DNA from: CAZZBK01 sp964652155
Lineage (GTDB): Bacteria; Planctomycetota; Planctomycetia; Pirellulales; PNKZ01
Assembly (NCBI GenBank): GCA_964652155.1
Contig: CAZZBK010000212.1
Location: 1 to 6,988, forward strand
DNA: 6,988 nucleotides
Direction of reading: 5' to 3'
A program made the position numbers and the translations under genes. The notes below the pieces were generated by a model. The model saw nothing but the letters and a program-made list of their open reading frames with translations, did not search any database and was not told where the DNA came from. Shown piece after piece: positions 1-6,429 of this stretch. Numbering within the stretch: the first letter of the stretch is position 1; each line of letters starts with the position of its first letter.

Positions 1-792
1 GGCTATTGAATCGTCGGTCCAAGAATGAAGATGATCGATCCAGCCACGATAATAATTGGTCAGGAAATACATCCAGGTGTCGATTTCTTGCGATTCGATC
101 TTGAGCGGTACGGCCTTGGGAGATCGTGATTCGGTAGAAAAGACCGCCGGTATACCATAGTTGTGCCCACTTGAATTCGCGCTGAAGCCGAAGAACGACG
201 CTGGCAAATCGAGACCATATTCTCGCGATAACAGTGTGTGAGTGTAGTAATAATCCTGCCAAGCACTCCCACAACAATCGCTGGGGATGGAAACGGTTCG
301 GAAAAACGGGTAAGGGGCAGGGCGAATCAATGCGTGCTTGCTGACAGCCTCCGCTTGGAATTTCTCATCCGGTGAGGGAGTCAAGGAGCTTTCTAACTTT
401 GGCACGGGCTGATCGATGTATTCTAACTTCTTTTGTGGTGTACTCCAGCTTGAGGGTGGTAGATCGAGCAACGTTCGGGTTTCGCAGATAAGTTTAGCCA
501 AATAGTCTGTGTATGCCTCCGCTACAGGAGTTGCCGCTACAGGAGTTGCCGCAACCGATGGCGTTTGTACTGGTAGGTTATCGGTGTTCGTCGTTTCAGC
601 TTCAGCCTTCGGCTTCGCTGAATTCGACTCTTCATGAACTGGCTCTTCATTCACCGCAACAATAACTGCTTGGGAGCAGTCATTATTGCGGTAGGTATTA
701 TAAACAACGCTCACGGTAGCGATTGCCACAATCGCCATTCCGACAAACATCAGGCCAATGGTCCGCCAGGATCGCCGACTTAATATTGTCAT
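1..792 (-). CDS. Membrane-anchored secreted protein of unknown function, 3' end outside window
   Basis: I translated this frame by hand: it is open for 264 codons from ATG at 792 to base 1 with no stop, so the C-terminus lies outside the window. Residues 1-10 are basic (MTILSRRSWR) and residues 12-31 form one hydrophobic segment (IGLMFVGMAIVAIATVSVVY). This suggests an N-terminal signal anchor with the rest outside the cytoplasm. Residues about 48-95 are a low-complexity Glu/Ala/Pro/Thr linker that contains a duplicated VAATP unit. A more ordered region follows, with PFFRTVSIPSDCCGSAWQDY, then EYGLDLPASFF, then an IDTWMYF...LHSW stretch. This faintly recalls polysaccharide-deacetylase-like (NodB-fold) proteins, but I cannot name a family with confidence. 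The start at 792 is favoured because GAAGAG lies 8 bases upstream; an in-frame ATG at 840 would add 16 residues before the anchor. It follows the lipoprotein gene after a 139-base gap. Confidence 0.75.
   Translation of the reverse strand, partial: MTILSRRSWRTIGLMFVGMAIVAIATVSVVYNTYRNNDCSQAVIVAVNEEPVHEESNSAKPKAEAETTNTDNLPVQTPSVAATPVAATPVAEAYTDYLAKLICETRTLLDLPPSSWSTPQKKLEYIDQPVPKLESSLTPSPDEKFQAEAVSKHALIRPAPYPFFRTVSIPSDCCGSAWQDYYYTHTLLSREYGLDLPASFFGFSANSSGHNYGIPAVFSTESRSPKAVPLKIESQEIDTWMYFLTNYYRGWIDHLHSWTDDSIA
521..550. repeat. Perfect 15-bp tandem duplication inside the membrane-protein gene
   Basis: The unit gctacaggagttgcc occurs twice head to tail, at 521-535 and 536-550, with no mismatch. 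On the minus strand it encodes two copies of an Ala/Thr/Pro/Val pentapeptide in the linker (VAATPVAATPVAEA). The length is a multiple of three, so the frame is kept. It looks like a recent slippage duplication in a flexible spacer. Confidence 0.9.
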
Positions 793-800
793 GGACAAAT

Positions 801-806
801 CTCTTC
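801..806 (-). promoter_or_regulatory. Ribosome binding site deciding the start at 792
   Basis: On the minus strand GAAGAG lies 8 bases before ATG 792. No comparable purine-rich element was seen before the alternative ATG at 840, so this site supports the shorter protein. Confidence 0.45.
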
Positions 807-931
807 TGTTCTTTTGACAACGCAGCTCTGTTGTAGACATATTAATCTGATTGACTAGATTGCTACGTTAAATAATCAGGCACATGCCAACATGCATTTG
901 CGATAGCGATGCTTGAGCCATTCGGGCAATT

Positions 932-1483
932 TTATCGAACGATCTTTTTTAACGAATCCGCTTGTAGTTTTTTGGTGTCGAAGAGCTTCACAACCGTCTC
1001 TTCATCGAGCGATTCTAGCGATCTTGCCATGTACGGCTTTAATACCGACCGGTTCGTTTCGAGACGGGCAACTTCGATGGCGTCGCCCCATTTGAGACGT
1101 CCGTATTCATCAAAACTCTTGACGACTACCAAGCGCACGACAAAATCCTCTTGATCGATCAGATTTTCATTGGAGAGTCCTTTCTCCAAGACGGACTTGG
1201 CGGCCCGCCAGTAGAGATATGCTTCCCGTTTCGATTCATTTAGTGCGAGCACTTTATCGATATCAGGAAATAGATTGATGAGGATCAAAGATTTGCCATC
1301 TTTGACCACACAGATATCCCCGTCGGTTGATACGTTGGTTAGTTGTTGCAATGGCGTGGGTGCCGGATGAACGTCTGACGTTGCTGGCCCCTCCACCGAG
1401 TTGTGAGCCACATCAGAACAACCAGCCAGCGTTGGCAAGCACACGATTGCAACCGTCATCCAATGGCGGGAAATCCAGGTCAT
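932..1483 (-). CDS. Predicted lipoprotein of unknown function
   Basis: This encodes 183 residues. The N-terminus (MTWISRHWMTVAIVCLPTLAGC) has a short basic region, a hydrophobic core and a lipobox LAGC with Cys22 as the predicted lipidation and signal peptidase II site. Ser follows the Cys, so envelope retention is plausible, though sorting rules are not established for this lineage. The mature part begins with a Pro/Thr-rich spacer (about residues 23-50) and continues as a small mixed alpha/beta domain (VVKDGKSLILINLF...; FVVRLVVVKSF...) with a charged C-terminus. I do not recognise the family. I chose ATG 1483 over the in-frame ATG at 1591 because GAGGAG sits 9 bases before it and because it places the signal peptide at the N-terminus. 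The longer form would put 36 mostly basic residues before the signal. The gene lies 108 bases downstream of hpnH on the same strand, so co-transcription is possible. A role in hopanoid metabolism is not shown. Confidence 0.75.
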   Translation of the reverse strand: MTWISRHWMTVAIVCLPTLAGCSDVAHNSVEGPATSDVHPAPTPLQQLTNVSTDGDICVVKDGKSLILINLFPDIDKVLALNESKREAYLYWRAAKSVLEKGLSNENLIDQEDFVVRLVVVKSFDEYGRLKWGDAIEVARLETNRSVLKPYMARSLESLDEETVVKLFDTKKLQADSLKKIVR

Positions 1484-1492
1484 TAAGCATAT

Positions 1493-1498
1493 CTCCTC
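1493..1498 (-). promoter_or_regulatory. Strong Shine-Dalgarno deciding the lipoprotein start
   Basis: GAGGAG on the minus strand, 9 bases before ATG 1483. It is the best ribosome binding site seen in the window and argues against the longer reading from 1591. Confidence 0.7.
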
Positions 1499-1591
1499 GG
1501 TTTTTATGCTGCGACGTCGTAGCGAGCCCTGATTGCTCCTGAGCACACTCGATCGTTTTGTTCGGATCGTGCCATCATGCTTCTCGATCAT

Positions 1592-2734
1592 TTACGTATC
1601 GCAACTACCCGTTAATTGAGTGATTGAGACAAACGACTTTGGCTCAAGTCCGCGGGGGGCGGTCGCGGCCTCGTCGAGATCACATTGCCGATCCCAGGCG
1701 AGTTGCGCGGCGGAGACAGGCTGCTGACCCAAGAGCGTTCGCGCGGCAGTCATTACGAAGCCCTGCCAAGAGCTGAACGTCGTCGCCACGGCCGAGGGTT
1801 CGTAGCCGCAATGGACCATGCAGTCGCCGCACTTCGGGTTGCCGCTCGAATGACCGTAGGCGCTCCAGTCGGTGTCGTCCATCAACTCGCGGAACGTCGC
1901 CGCGTATCCCTCGTCGAGTAAGTAACAGGGCCGCTGCCAGCCGAACAAGTTGTAGGTTGGCGTGCCCCAGGGAGTGCATTCCAGATCGAGCATCCCCTTG
2001 AGGAACTCGATGAACAACGGCGACTGGTTGAAGCGCCAGCGACGCGGGGCCTCGGCAAACATGGCGCGAAACAGTCGCTGGGTCGCTTCGCGCGGCAAAA
2101 AGCTATGTTGGTCGGGCGCCTTGGCATAGCTGTAGCCAGGCGAGACCATCATCCCTTCGACGCCCAGGTCCATGAGCGTGTCGAAGAAGGCCCGCATGCG
2201 TTGCGGGGCGGTTCCCTTATAGAGCGTCGTGTTGGTCGTGACACGGAAGCCGCGCGCCAAGGCGGCACGGATCGCCGACACGGCCACGTCATAGATCCCC
2301 GCGCGGCAGACAGCCCGATCGTGCTCTTCGCGCGGGCCGTCGAGGTGGACTGAGAACGTGAGGTATTTCGAGGGGGTGAACTTGGGTAATGCCGCTTCGA
2401 GCTTGATGGCATTCGTGCAGAGATAGATATATTTCTTGCGCGCGACCAGTCCGTCGACGATCGCGTTGATCTGCGGATGCAGCAGCGGCTCGCCACCAGG
2501 GATCGAAACGATCGGCGCTCCACACTCGTCGACCGCCGCAAAACACTGCTCGGGCGTTAGATGCCGCCGCAGGATATTGGCCGGGAACTGAATCTTTCCG
2601 CAGCCGGCACACTCGAGGTTGCAGCGAAACAGCGGCTCGAGCATAAGCACGAGCGGGTAGCGTTTGACGCCGCGCAACCGTTGCCGCAATACGTACGAGG
2701 CAACGGTCCACATTTGAGAGACGGGTACGCTCAT
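1592..2734 (-). CDS. hpnH: Adenosyl-hopene transferase HpnH (radical SAM)
   Basis: HpnH is a cytoplasmic or membrane-associated radical SAM enzyme that adds the 5'-deoxyadenosyl radical from SAM to diploptene. This gives adenosylhopane, the first intermediate of side-chain-extended (C35) hopanoids. The 380-residue protein shows the radical SAM cluster motif CNLECAGC (Cys38, Cys42, Cys45) after the family-typical RYPLVLMLEPLFRCNL. A GGEP motif follows at 80-83, then TNAIKL and SVHLDG strands of the partial TIM barrel. The C-terminal part is the HpnH-specific extension (DUF3463-like), with Cys253 and Cys270 in ECTPWGTPTYNLFGWQRPC and a cluster CGDCMVHCGYEP (Cys302, Cys305, Cys309). I chose ATG 2734 because MSVPVSQ... 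matches the usual HpnH N-terminus. An upstream TTG at 2764 would add 10 residues. Neither start has a well-placed Shine-Dalgarno. shc ends 61 bases upstream on the same strand and supplies the substrate, so an operon is likely. Confidence 0.95.
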   Translation of the reverse strand: MSVPVSQMWTVASYVLRQRLRGVKRYPLVLMLEPLFRCNLECAGCGKIQFPANILRRHLTPEQCFAAVDECGAPIVSIPGGEPLLHPQINAIVDGLVARKKYIYLCTNAIKLEAALPKFTPSKYLTFSVHLDGPREEHDRAVCRAGIYDVAVSAIRAALARGFRVTTNTTLYKGTAPQRMRAFFDTLMDLGVEGMMVSPGYSYAKAPDQHSFLPREATQRLFRAMFAEAPRRWRFNQSPLFIEFLKGMLDLECTPWGTPTYNLFGWQRPCYLLDEGYAATFRELMDDTDWSAYGHSSGNPKCGDCMVHCGYEPSAVATTFSSWQGFVMTAARTLLGQQPVSAAQLAWDRQCDLDEAATAPRGLEPKSFVSITQLTGSCDT

Positions 2735-2795
2735 GTCAGCACAGCATCGAGTGAGTGAAATCAACCCCTGACCAAGAACAAACGATGAACACGCT

Positions 2796-4922
2796 TTATC
2801 GATCGTCGAGCAGTGGGTGCAATGGAATTGTTTCCGGATCGCTATCGAGTTCGCTCGCCATGGCCTGCGACCACTGCGCCAGCGCCATGAGCGGGAAGTA
2901 GATCGGGTACATGTGATAGCGCAAGTAAAACACCCGCGGAAAGCCCGTGCCCGTGAACTCGGTCTCGTGCCACGAGCCGTCTTCGCGCTGGTGATTGATC
3001 AGGTAGCGGATGCCGCGAACCGTGGCTGGGTGGGCATGCAGACCGCCGGCCAACAAGCCCAACACGGCCCAAGCGGTTTGCGAGGGGGTGACGTTCCCTT
3101 GGCCTCGCAGCTTGGGGTCATCGTAGCTGTCGGGCGATTCGCCCCAGCCGCCGCTGGACTGCTGATAGGCGAGTAGCCAATGGGCCGCGTTAACCACGGC
3201 GGGGTCATCCACCGAAACGCCAACGGCCCGCAGACCGACAATCACCTGCCAGGTACCGTAGATGTAATTGACCCCCCAGCGGCCGAACCAACTGCCATCG
3301 GCCTCTTGGGTCGCGCGCAGGTAGGTCAGGCAACGATCAACGACCGGGTCGCCGATGCAGCGGCCCAGCTTGCCGAGGCATTCCAACACGCGAGCCGCGA
3401 GATCGGGCGAACTCGGGTCGATCATCGCGTTATGATCGGCGAACGGCACGTAGCACAGAAACTCGGCGTCGTTGTCGCGGTCGAACGCGCCCCATCCACC
3501 GTCTCGATTTTGCATCGCCACGAGCCAATGCTCGGCCTTCTCGATCGATTGCGTGATCTGTCGCAGCCGTTCGACTTCCGACTCAGCGGTCTGACCGTGC
3601 GGTTGGCGCTCGTCGACCAATTCCAGATTCGGTGGTAGCGACGACTCGTTGGTCGCGGCGAACTGCTGATGCAGGGCCATCGCAACCATCGCCGTGTCGT
3701 CGTTGTCCGGATAGTAGTCGTTGGCGTACTCGAAGCACCAACCACCGGCGGGCACGTCGACCGTTTCCGACCAATCGCCGGGACGAGTGATTTGCTGCTT
3801 CAGCAACCAATCGACCGCCTGCTCAATAGCCGGATGAGAAGGTTTCATGCCGCTGTCTTGCAGCGCGCGGAGGGCAATGGCCGTGTCCCAGACCGGACTC
3901 TTGCAGGGCTGCAATCGGATCGAGTCGTCGTCTTCGAGATACAACCCTTCGAGTTGCTCGAAACAGTACTTCAACTCGGGGCTCTCGTCGTCGTAGCCCA
4001 GGCTGCGCAGGGCGATGATCGCCCAGACCATGGGCGGGAAAATCGCGCCGAGCCCGTCGCTCCCTTGAAACCGCTCGAGCATCCATTGCTTGGCAAGTCG
4101 AATGGCGCGATTGCGCAACGGTGTCACCGCGCGGCGCTGACACCACTTGAAGCCCGCGTCGACCACGCGGAAAAAGCGATCCCAACTCAGCACCCCCGTG
4201 CCCCCTTTGAGCCCCGGGCAACGCAACGGGGGCCAGTTCTCGGGCCGACTCAGGAACAACTCGCGAATGCCGTGCGCCGCGTCGATGGGGGTCACCGGTT
4301 GCAGCGCCGACATGATCGACAGCGGCACGATGATCGTGCGGCTCCAGGCGCTGACTTTGTAGACATTGATCGGGAACCACTTGGGGAGCAGCATCACCTC
4401 GGGTGGGACGGCCGGGCACTGGTCGTACGAGATTTGGCCCAGCAGCGCGAGATAAAACCGCGTGAAGCTATTCACGGCGTCGGCACCACCGTGGCGCAAA
4501 ATGGCGCTCCGCGCGCGCTGCATATACTCGGCCGACGGATCGTGGCCCGTGAGCTTGAGCGCGAAGTAGCCTTTGACACTGGCGCTGATCTCGACTTTGC
4601 CGCCGGGGTACATGGCCCAGCCGCCATCGGGCAATTGCGACTTGATGAGATAGCGCGCACACTTGCGGGCAACATCGGACGTTTCGCGTCCCAGGTAGGC
4701 CAGCAGCAGAATGTATTCGCTTTCGAGGATCGTGTCCCCTTCGAGCTCAGCGCACCAGCAGCCATCGGACTGTTGCTCGGCAAGCAACCACTGACGAGTA
4801 CGCATGATGGCGCGACGCAAGGGACCGGCCATGCGTTCGTAGCTGGGGTGCCGCGAGGGGACGGCGACTTCAGAGATTCCTTCGGGACCATCCATGGTCA
4901 CAACGCGAACGAATCGGCTCAT
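2796..4922 (-). CDS. shc: Squalene-hopene cyclase
   Basis: This monotopic membrane enzyme cyclises squalene to hopene (diploptene) and hopanol. The 708-residue protein has the two alpha-barrel class II triterpene cyclase fold, marked by QW repeats: QQSDGCW about 50-56, QLPDGGW 96-102, QNRDGGW 471-477, QEADGSW 539-545, QQSSGGW 587-593 and QREDGSW 645-651. The catalytic acid motif is DNDDTA (Asp406, Asp408, Asp409), where well-known homologues read DVDDTA. The C-terminal signature GFPRVFYLRYHMYPIYFP is typical of bacterial SHC rather than oxidosqualene cyclases. A polar stretch of about 25 residues after DNDDTA (about 425-452) has no counterpart in the Alicyclobacillus enzyme as I remember it. 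I chose ATG 4922 because GAAGG lies 7 bases upstream. ATG 4928 and GTG 4988 are in-frame alternatives; the latter adds 22 residues without family support. It is the first gene of the minus-strand cluster, followed by hpnH. Confidence 0.96.
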   Translation of the reverse strand: MSRFVRVVTMDGPEGISEVAVPSRHPSYERMAGPLRRAIMRTRQWLLAEQQSDGCWCAELEGDTILESEYILLLAYLGRETSDVARKCARYLIKSQLPDGGWAMYPGGKVEISASVKGYFALKLTGHDPSAEYMQRARSAILRHGGADAVNSFTRFYLALLGQISYDQCPAVPPEVMLLPKWFPINVYKVSAWSRTIIVPLSIMSALQPVTPIDAAHGIRELFLSRPENWPPLRCPGLKGGTGVLSWDRFFRVVDAGFKWCQRRAVTPLRNRAIRLAKQWMLERFQGSDGLGAIFPPMVWAIIALRSLGYDDESPELKYCFEQLEGLYLEDDDSIRLQPCKSPVWDTAIALRALQDSGMKPSHPAIEQAVDWLLKQQITRPGDWSETVDVPAGGWCFEYANDYYPDNDDTAMVAMALHQQFAATNESSLPPNLELVDERQPHGQTAESEVERLRQITQSIEKAEHWLVAMQNRDGGWGAFDRDNDAEFLCYVPFADHNAMIDPSSPDLAARVLECLGKLGRCIGDPVVDRCLTYLRATQEADGSWFGRWGVNYIYGTWQVIVGLRAVGVSVDDPAVVNAAHWLLAYQQSSGGWGESPDSYDDPKLRGQGNVTPSQTAWAVLGLLAGGLHAHPATVRGIRYLINHQREDGSWHETEFTGTGFPRVFYLRYHMYPIYFPLMALAQWSQAMASELDSDPETIPLHPLLDDR

Positions 4923-4929
4923 TTCCATG

Positions 4930-4934
4930 CCTTC
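4930..4934 (-). promoter_or_regulatory. Ribosome binding site of shc
   Basis: GAAGG on the minus strand lies 7 bases before ATG 4922 but only 1 base before ATG 4928. The spacing therefore favours 4922 as the initiation codon. Confidence 0.5.
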
Positions 4935-5040
4935 GGTTCTTATGACAGGGCGGTCTTCCTTGACGCGCTGCCAAACACGCTCCCGCACGGCCCTGGTCGA
5001 TGCACCAGGTCGAGCGGCCGCAAGTTTGGCAAGGTTTCAG

Positions 5041-5068
5041 ATTATGGAGATCGCCGCATAATCCACAA
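5041..5068 (-). promoter_or_regulatory. Candidate sigma70-type promoter for shc-hpnH
   Basis: Read on the minus strand: TTGTGG (5068-5063) as -35, a 16-base spacer, then CATAAT (5046-5041) as -10. The -10 matches five of six consensus bases and the -35 keeps TTG. Transcription would start near 5034, giving a leader of about 110 bases before ATG 4922. This is a consensus match only. Confidence 0.3.
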
Positions 5069-5179
5069 GATCAGTACGCAGCACACATTGGGAAAGAAAG
5101 GCCGGCGACTTTCCTGAGTGCTAATCGTGAGCTAGACTATCCCGAGGCCCGCAAACTCACCTGCAACCTTCCCAGATTC

Positions 5180-5215
5180 TGACGTGACGTCGCCCCCTCG
5201 CCGACGTCTACGTCA
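5180..5215. repeat. Imperfect inverted repeat (13/14-nt arms, 9-nt loop)
   Basis: The left arm tgacgtgacgtcg (5180-5192) pairs with the right arm cgacgtctacgtca (5202-5215). The only flaw is one unpaired base in the right arm, and the arms are separated by a C-rich 9-base loop. The arms are built from repeated TGACGT/ACGTCA units. There is no T-run after it on either strand, so it is not a classic intrinsic terminator. Its place just upstream of the plus-strand promoter candidate suits an operator for a dimeric regulator, or an RNA hairpin. Confidence 0.7.
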
Positions 5216-5231
5216 CAATAAGGCGACCGCG

Positions 5232-5260
5232 TTGACATTAACGCGCACCAAGGCTTGCTA
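5232..5260 (+). promoter_or_regulatory. Candidate promoter of the BMC operon
   Basis: A perfect TTGACA at 5232-5237 is followed after 17 bases by TTGCTA, which is a poor -10. Transcription would begin near 5267, about 50 bases before ATG 5319. The -35 is good and its distance from the inverted repeat fits regulation, but the weak -10 keeps this tentative. Confidence 0.3.
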
Positions 5261-5318
5261 GCAGCGCGATGCTGTCACTCCCCACCCGGCTGACTTTTTT
5301 CAAATCGTTGACTCTCAC

Positions 5319-6344
5319 ATGGCAAATTCGGGCGATCGACTTCGCGGCATTTTCACTCCCAACATCGTACCGCTCGATGCGCGCGGCGACATTAACGAGG
5401 CCGAGTTGCGACGCTACACCGATTGGCTCATCGCCAAAGGGGTGCATGGCCTGTACCCGAACGGATCGACCGGCGAGTTCTTGCGGTTCACGGTCGAAGA
5501 GCGGCGACGGATCATCGAGATCATGGCCGACCAGACCCGCGGCCGAGTGCCTATCCTGGCCGGTGCCGCCGAGGCCAACGTTCGCGAGACGATTCGGGCT
5601 TGCGAGTATTACCACTCGTTGGGCGTGCGAGCCGTCGCGATCGTGGCACCGTTTTACTACAAGCTCAGTCCACGCGCCGTGTATGCCTACTTTCGCGATA
5701 TCGGTCGCAACACGCCCGTCGACGTGACGCTGTACAACATTCCCATGTTCGCCTCGCCGATCGACGTGCCCACCGTGCAGCGGTTAAGCGAAGAGTGTGA
5801 AAAGATCGTGGCGATCAAGGACAGCTCGGGTGATTTGCCGCACATGATTCGCATGATCAAGGCGGTGCGACCGAATCGGCCCGAGTTCAGCTTTATGACC
5901 GGCTGGGACGCGGCGCTGATGCCCATGTTGCTCATCGGCTGCGACGGCGGCACGAACGCCACGAGCGGTGTTGTGCCCGAGATCACGCGAAAACTGTACG
6001 ACCTTACCCTCGCCGGGCGAATCGACGAGGCGCGTGAACTTCAGTACAAGCTGCTGACGCTGTTCGACGCGATGATTTACTCGACCGACTTCCCGGAAGG
6101 CTTTCGGGCGTCGCTGGCGTTGCGCGGCTTTCAGCCCGGTCAAGGGCGTCAGCCGTTGTCAGAAGACCAGCAGGTCGAGCTCACCGCGGTGGCCCGCAAT
6201 TTACAATGCCTGCTGAGCGAGGAAGGGTTTGTCGACGAGCCGATCGGCGGTTGCTCGACCGGCGCTGGCGACGCGAACCCCGCACTCGTGCGACAGATTG
6301 TTGAGAGTGTGGTGAGTGAACTGAAGAAGCAGGGTGTGAAATAG
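5319..6344 (+). CDS. DapA/NAL-family aldolase with C-terminal BMC encapsulation peptide
   Basis: This is a class I (Schiff-base) aldolase or lyase of the dihydrodipicolinate synthase/N-acetylneuraminate lyase family, 341 residues. Family features are GSTGE at 49-53 (2-keto acid carboxylate loop), Tyr139 in YNIP (proton relay) and Lys167 in IVAIKDSSGD (Schiff-base lysine). A glycine-rich strand, GWDAALMPMLLIGCDGG, spans about 195-211. The arginine that true DapA enzymes carry five residues after the tyrosine is Phe144 here, so lysine-pathway DHDPS is unlikely. The substrate is probably another aldehyde-plus-pyruvate pair. Family members usually end near 290-310 residues. Here a Gly/Ser-rich linker (about 309-320) leads to an amphipathic helix (LVRQIVESVVSEL, 323-335), the layout of a BMC cargo-targeting peptide. 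The BMC-T gene follows 85 bases downstream on the same strand, which supports a lumen location. No Shine-Dalgarno is visible before ATG 5319; that start fits the family N-terminus (RLRGIFTPNIVPLD). Confidence 0.9.
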   Translation: MANSGDRLRGIFTPNIVPLDARGDINEAELRRYTDWLIAKGVHGLYPNGSTGEFLRFTVEERRRIIEIMADQTRGRVPILAGAAEANVRETIRACEYYHSLGVRAVAIVAPFYYKLSPRAVYAYFRDIGRNTPVDVTLYNIPMFASPIDVPTVQRLSEECEKIVAIKDSSGDLPHMIRMIKAVRPNRPEFSFMTGWDAALMPMLLIGCDGGTNATSGVVPEITRKLYDLTLAGRIDEARELQYKLLTLFDAMIYSTDFPEGFRASLALRGFQPGQGRQPLSEDQQVELTAVARNLQCLLSEEGFVDEPIGGCSTGAGDANPALVRQIVESVVSELKKQGVK

Positions 6345-6403
6345 CGTGTCCAGTTGGCCGACGTTTCGCGATCCGCTTCGCGCCAGCGGCTGACGAAGAA
6401 TAA

Positions 6404-6422
6404 AGAACCGAGAACCGAGAAC
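6404..6422 (+). repeat. Heptanucleotide tandem repeat before the BMC-T start
   Basis: Two full copies of agaaccg (6404-6410, 6411-6417) and a partial third copy, agaac (6418-6422), lie 7 bases before ATG 6430. The purine-rich GAGAAC nearest the start is the only ribosome-binding candidate, and it matches Shine-Dalgarno weakly. Changes in copy number would alter spacing and perhaps translation of the shell gene. Confidence 0.75.
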
Positions 6423-6429
6423 TTTTGTC

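Larger units (their letters stand above)
4923..5318. other. Divergent intergenic region between shc and the BMC operon
   Basis: This 396-base stretch lies between two diverging genes. I saw no convincing coding frame of its own: the frames across it are tails of antisense shadows of shc or short frames without a start context. It must contain the promoters for both directions. Candidate promoter elements and one inverted repeat are listed separately. No tRNA, riboswitch or insertion sequence was recognised. Confidence 0.7.

Noticed and set aside
60..272. Minus-strand frame of 70 codons
   Set aside because: It is out of frame with the 264-codon frame from 792, which has a ribosome binding site, a membrane anchor and a protein-like composition.
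3669..5117. Plus-strand frame of 482 codons
   Set aside because: It lies antisense over shc and has no family motifs; the protein is rich in Arg, His, Gly and Ala as expected from a GC-rich antisense frame. The minus-strand product is an unmistakable cyclase.
5319..6344. Naming the aldolase dapA (lysine biosynthesis)
   Set aside because: The Tyr+5 arginine is missing (Phe144) and the BMC context and tail point to a different role, so only the family is named.
6373..6389. Short hairpin between the aldolase and BMC-T as a terminator
   Set aside because: The stem is only 5 bp (ccgct/agcgg) with a 7-base loop and no following T-run; the two genes are better read as one operon.
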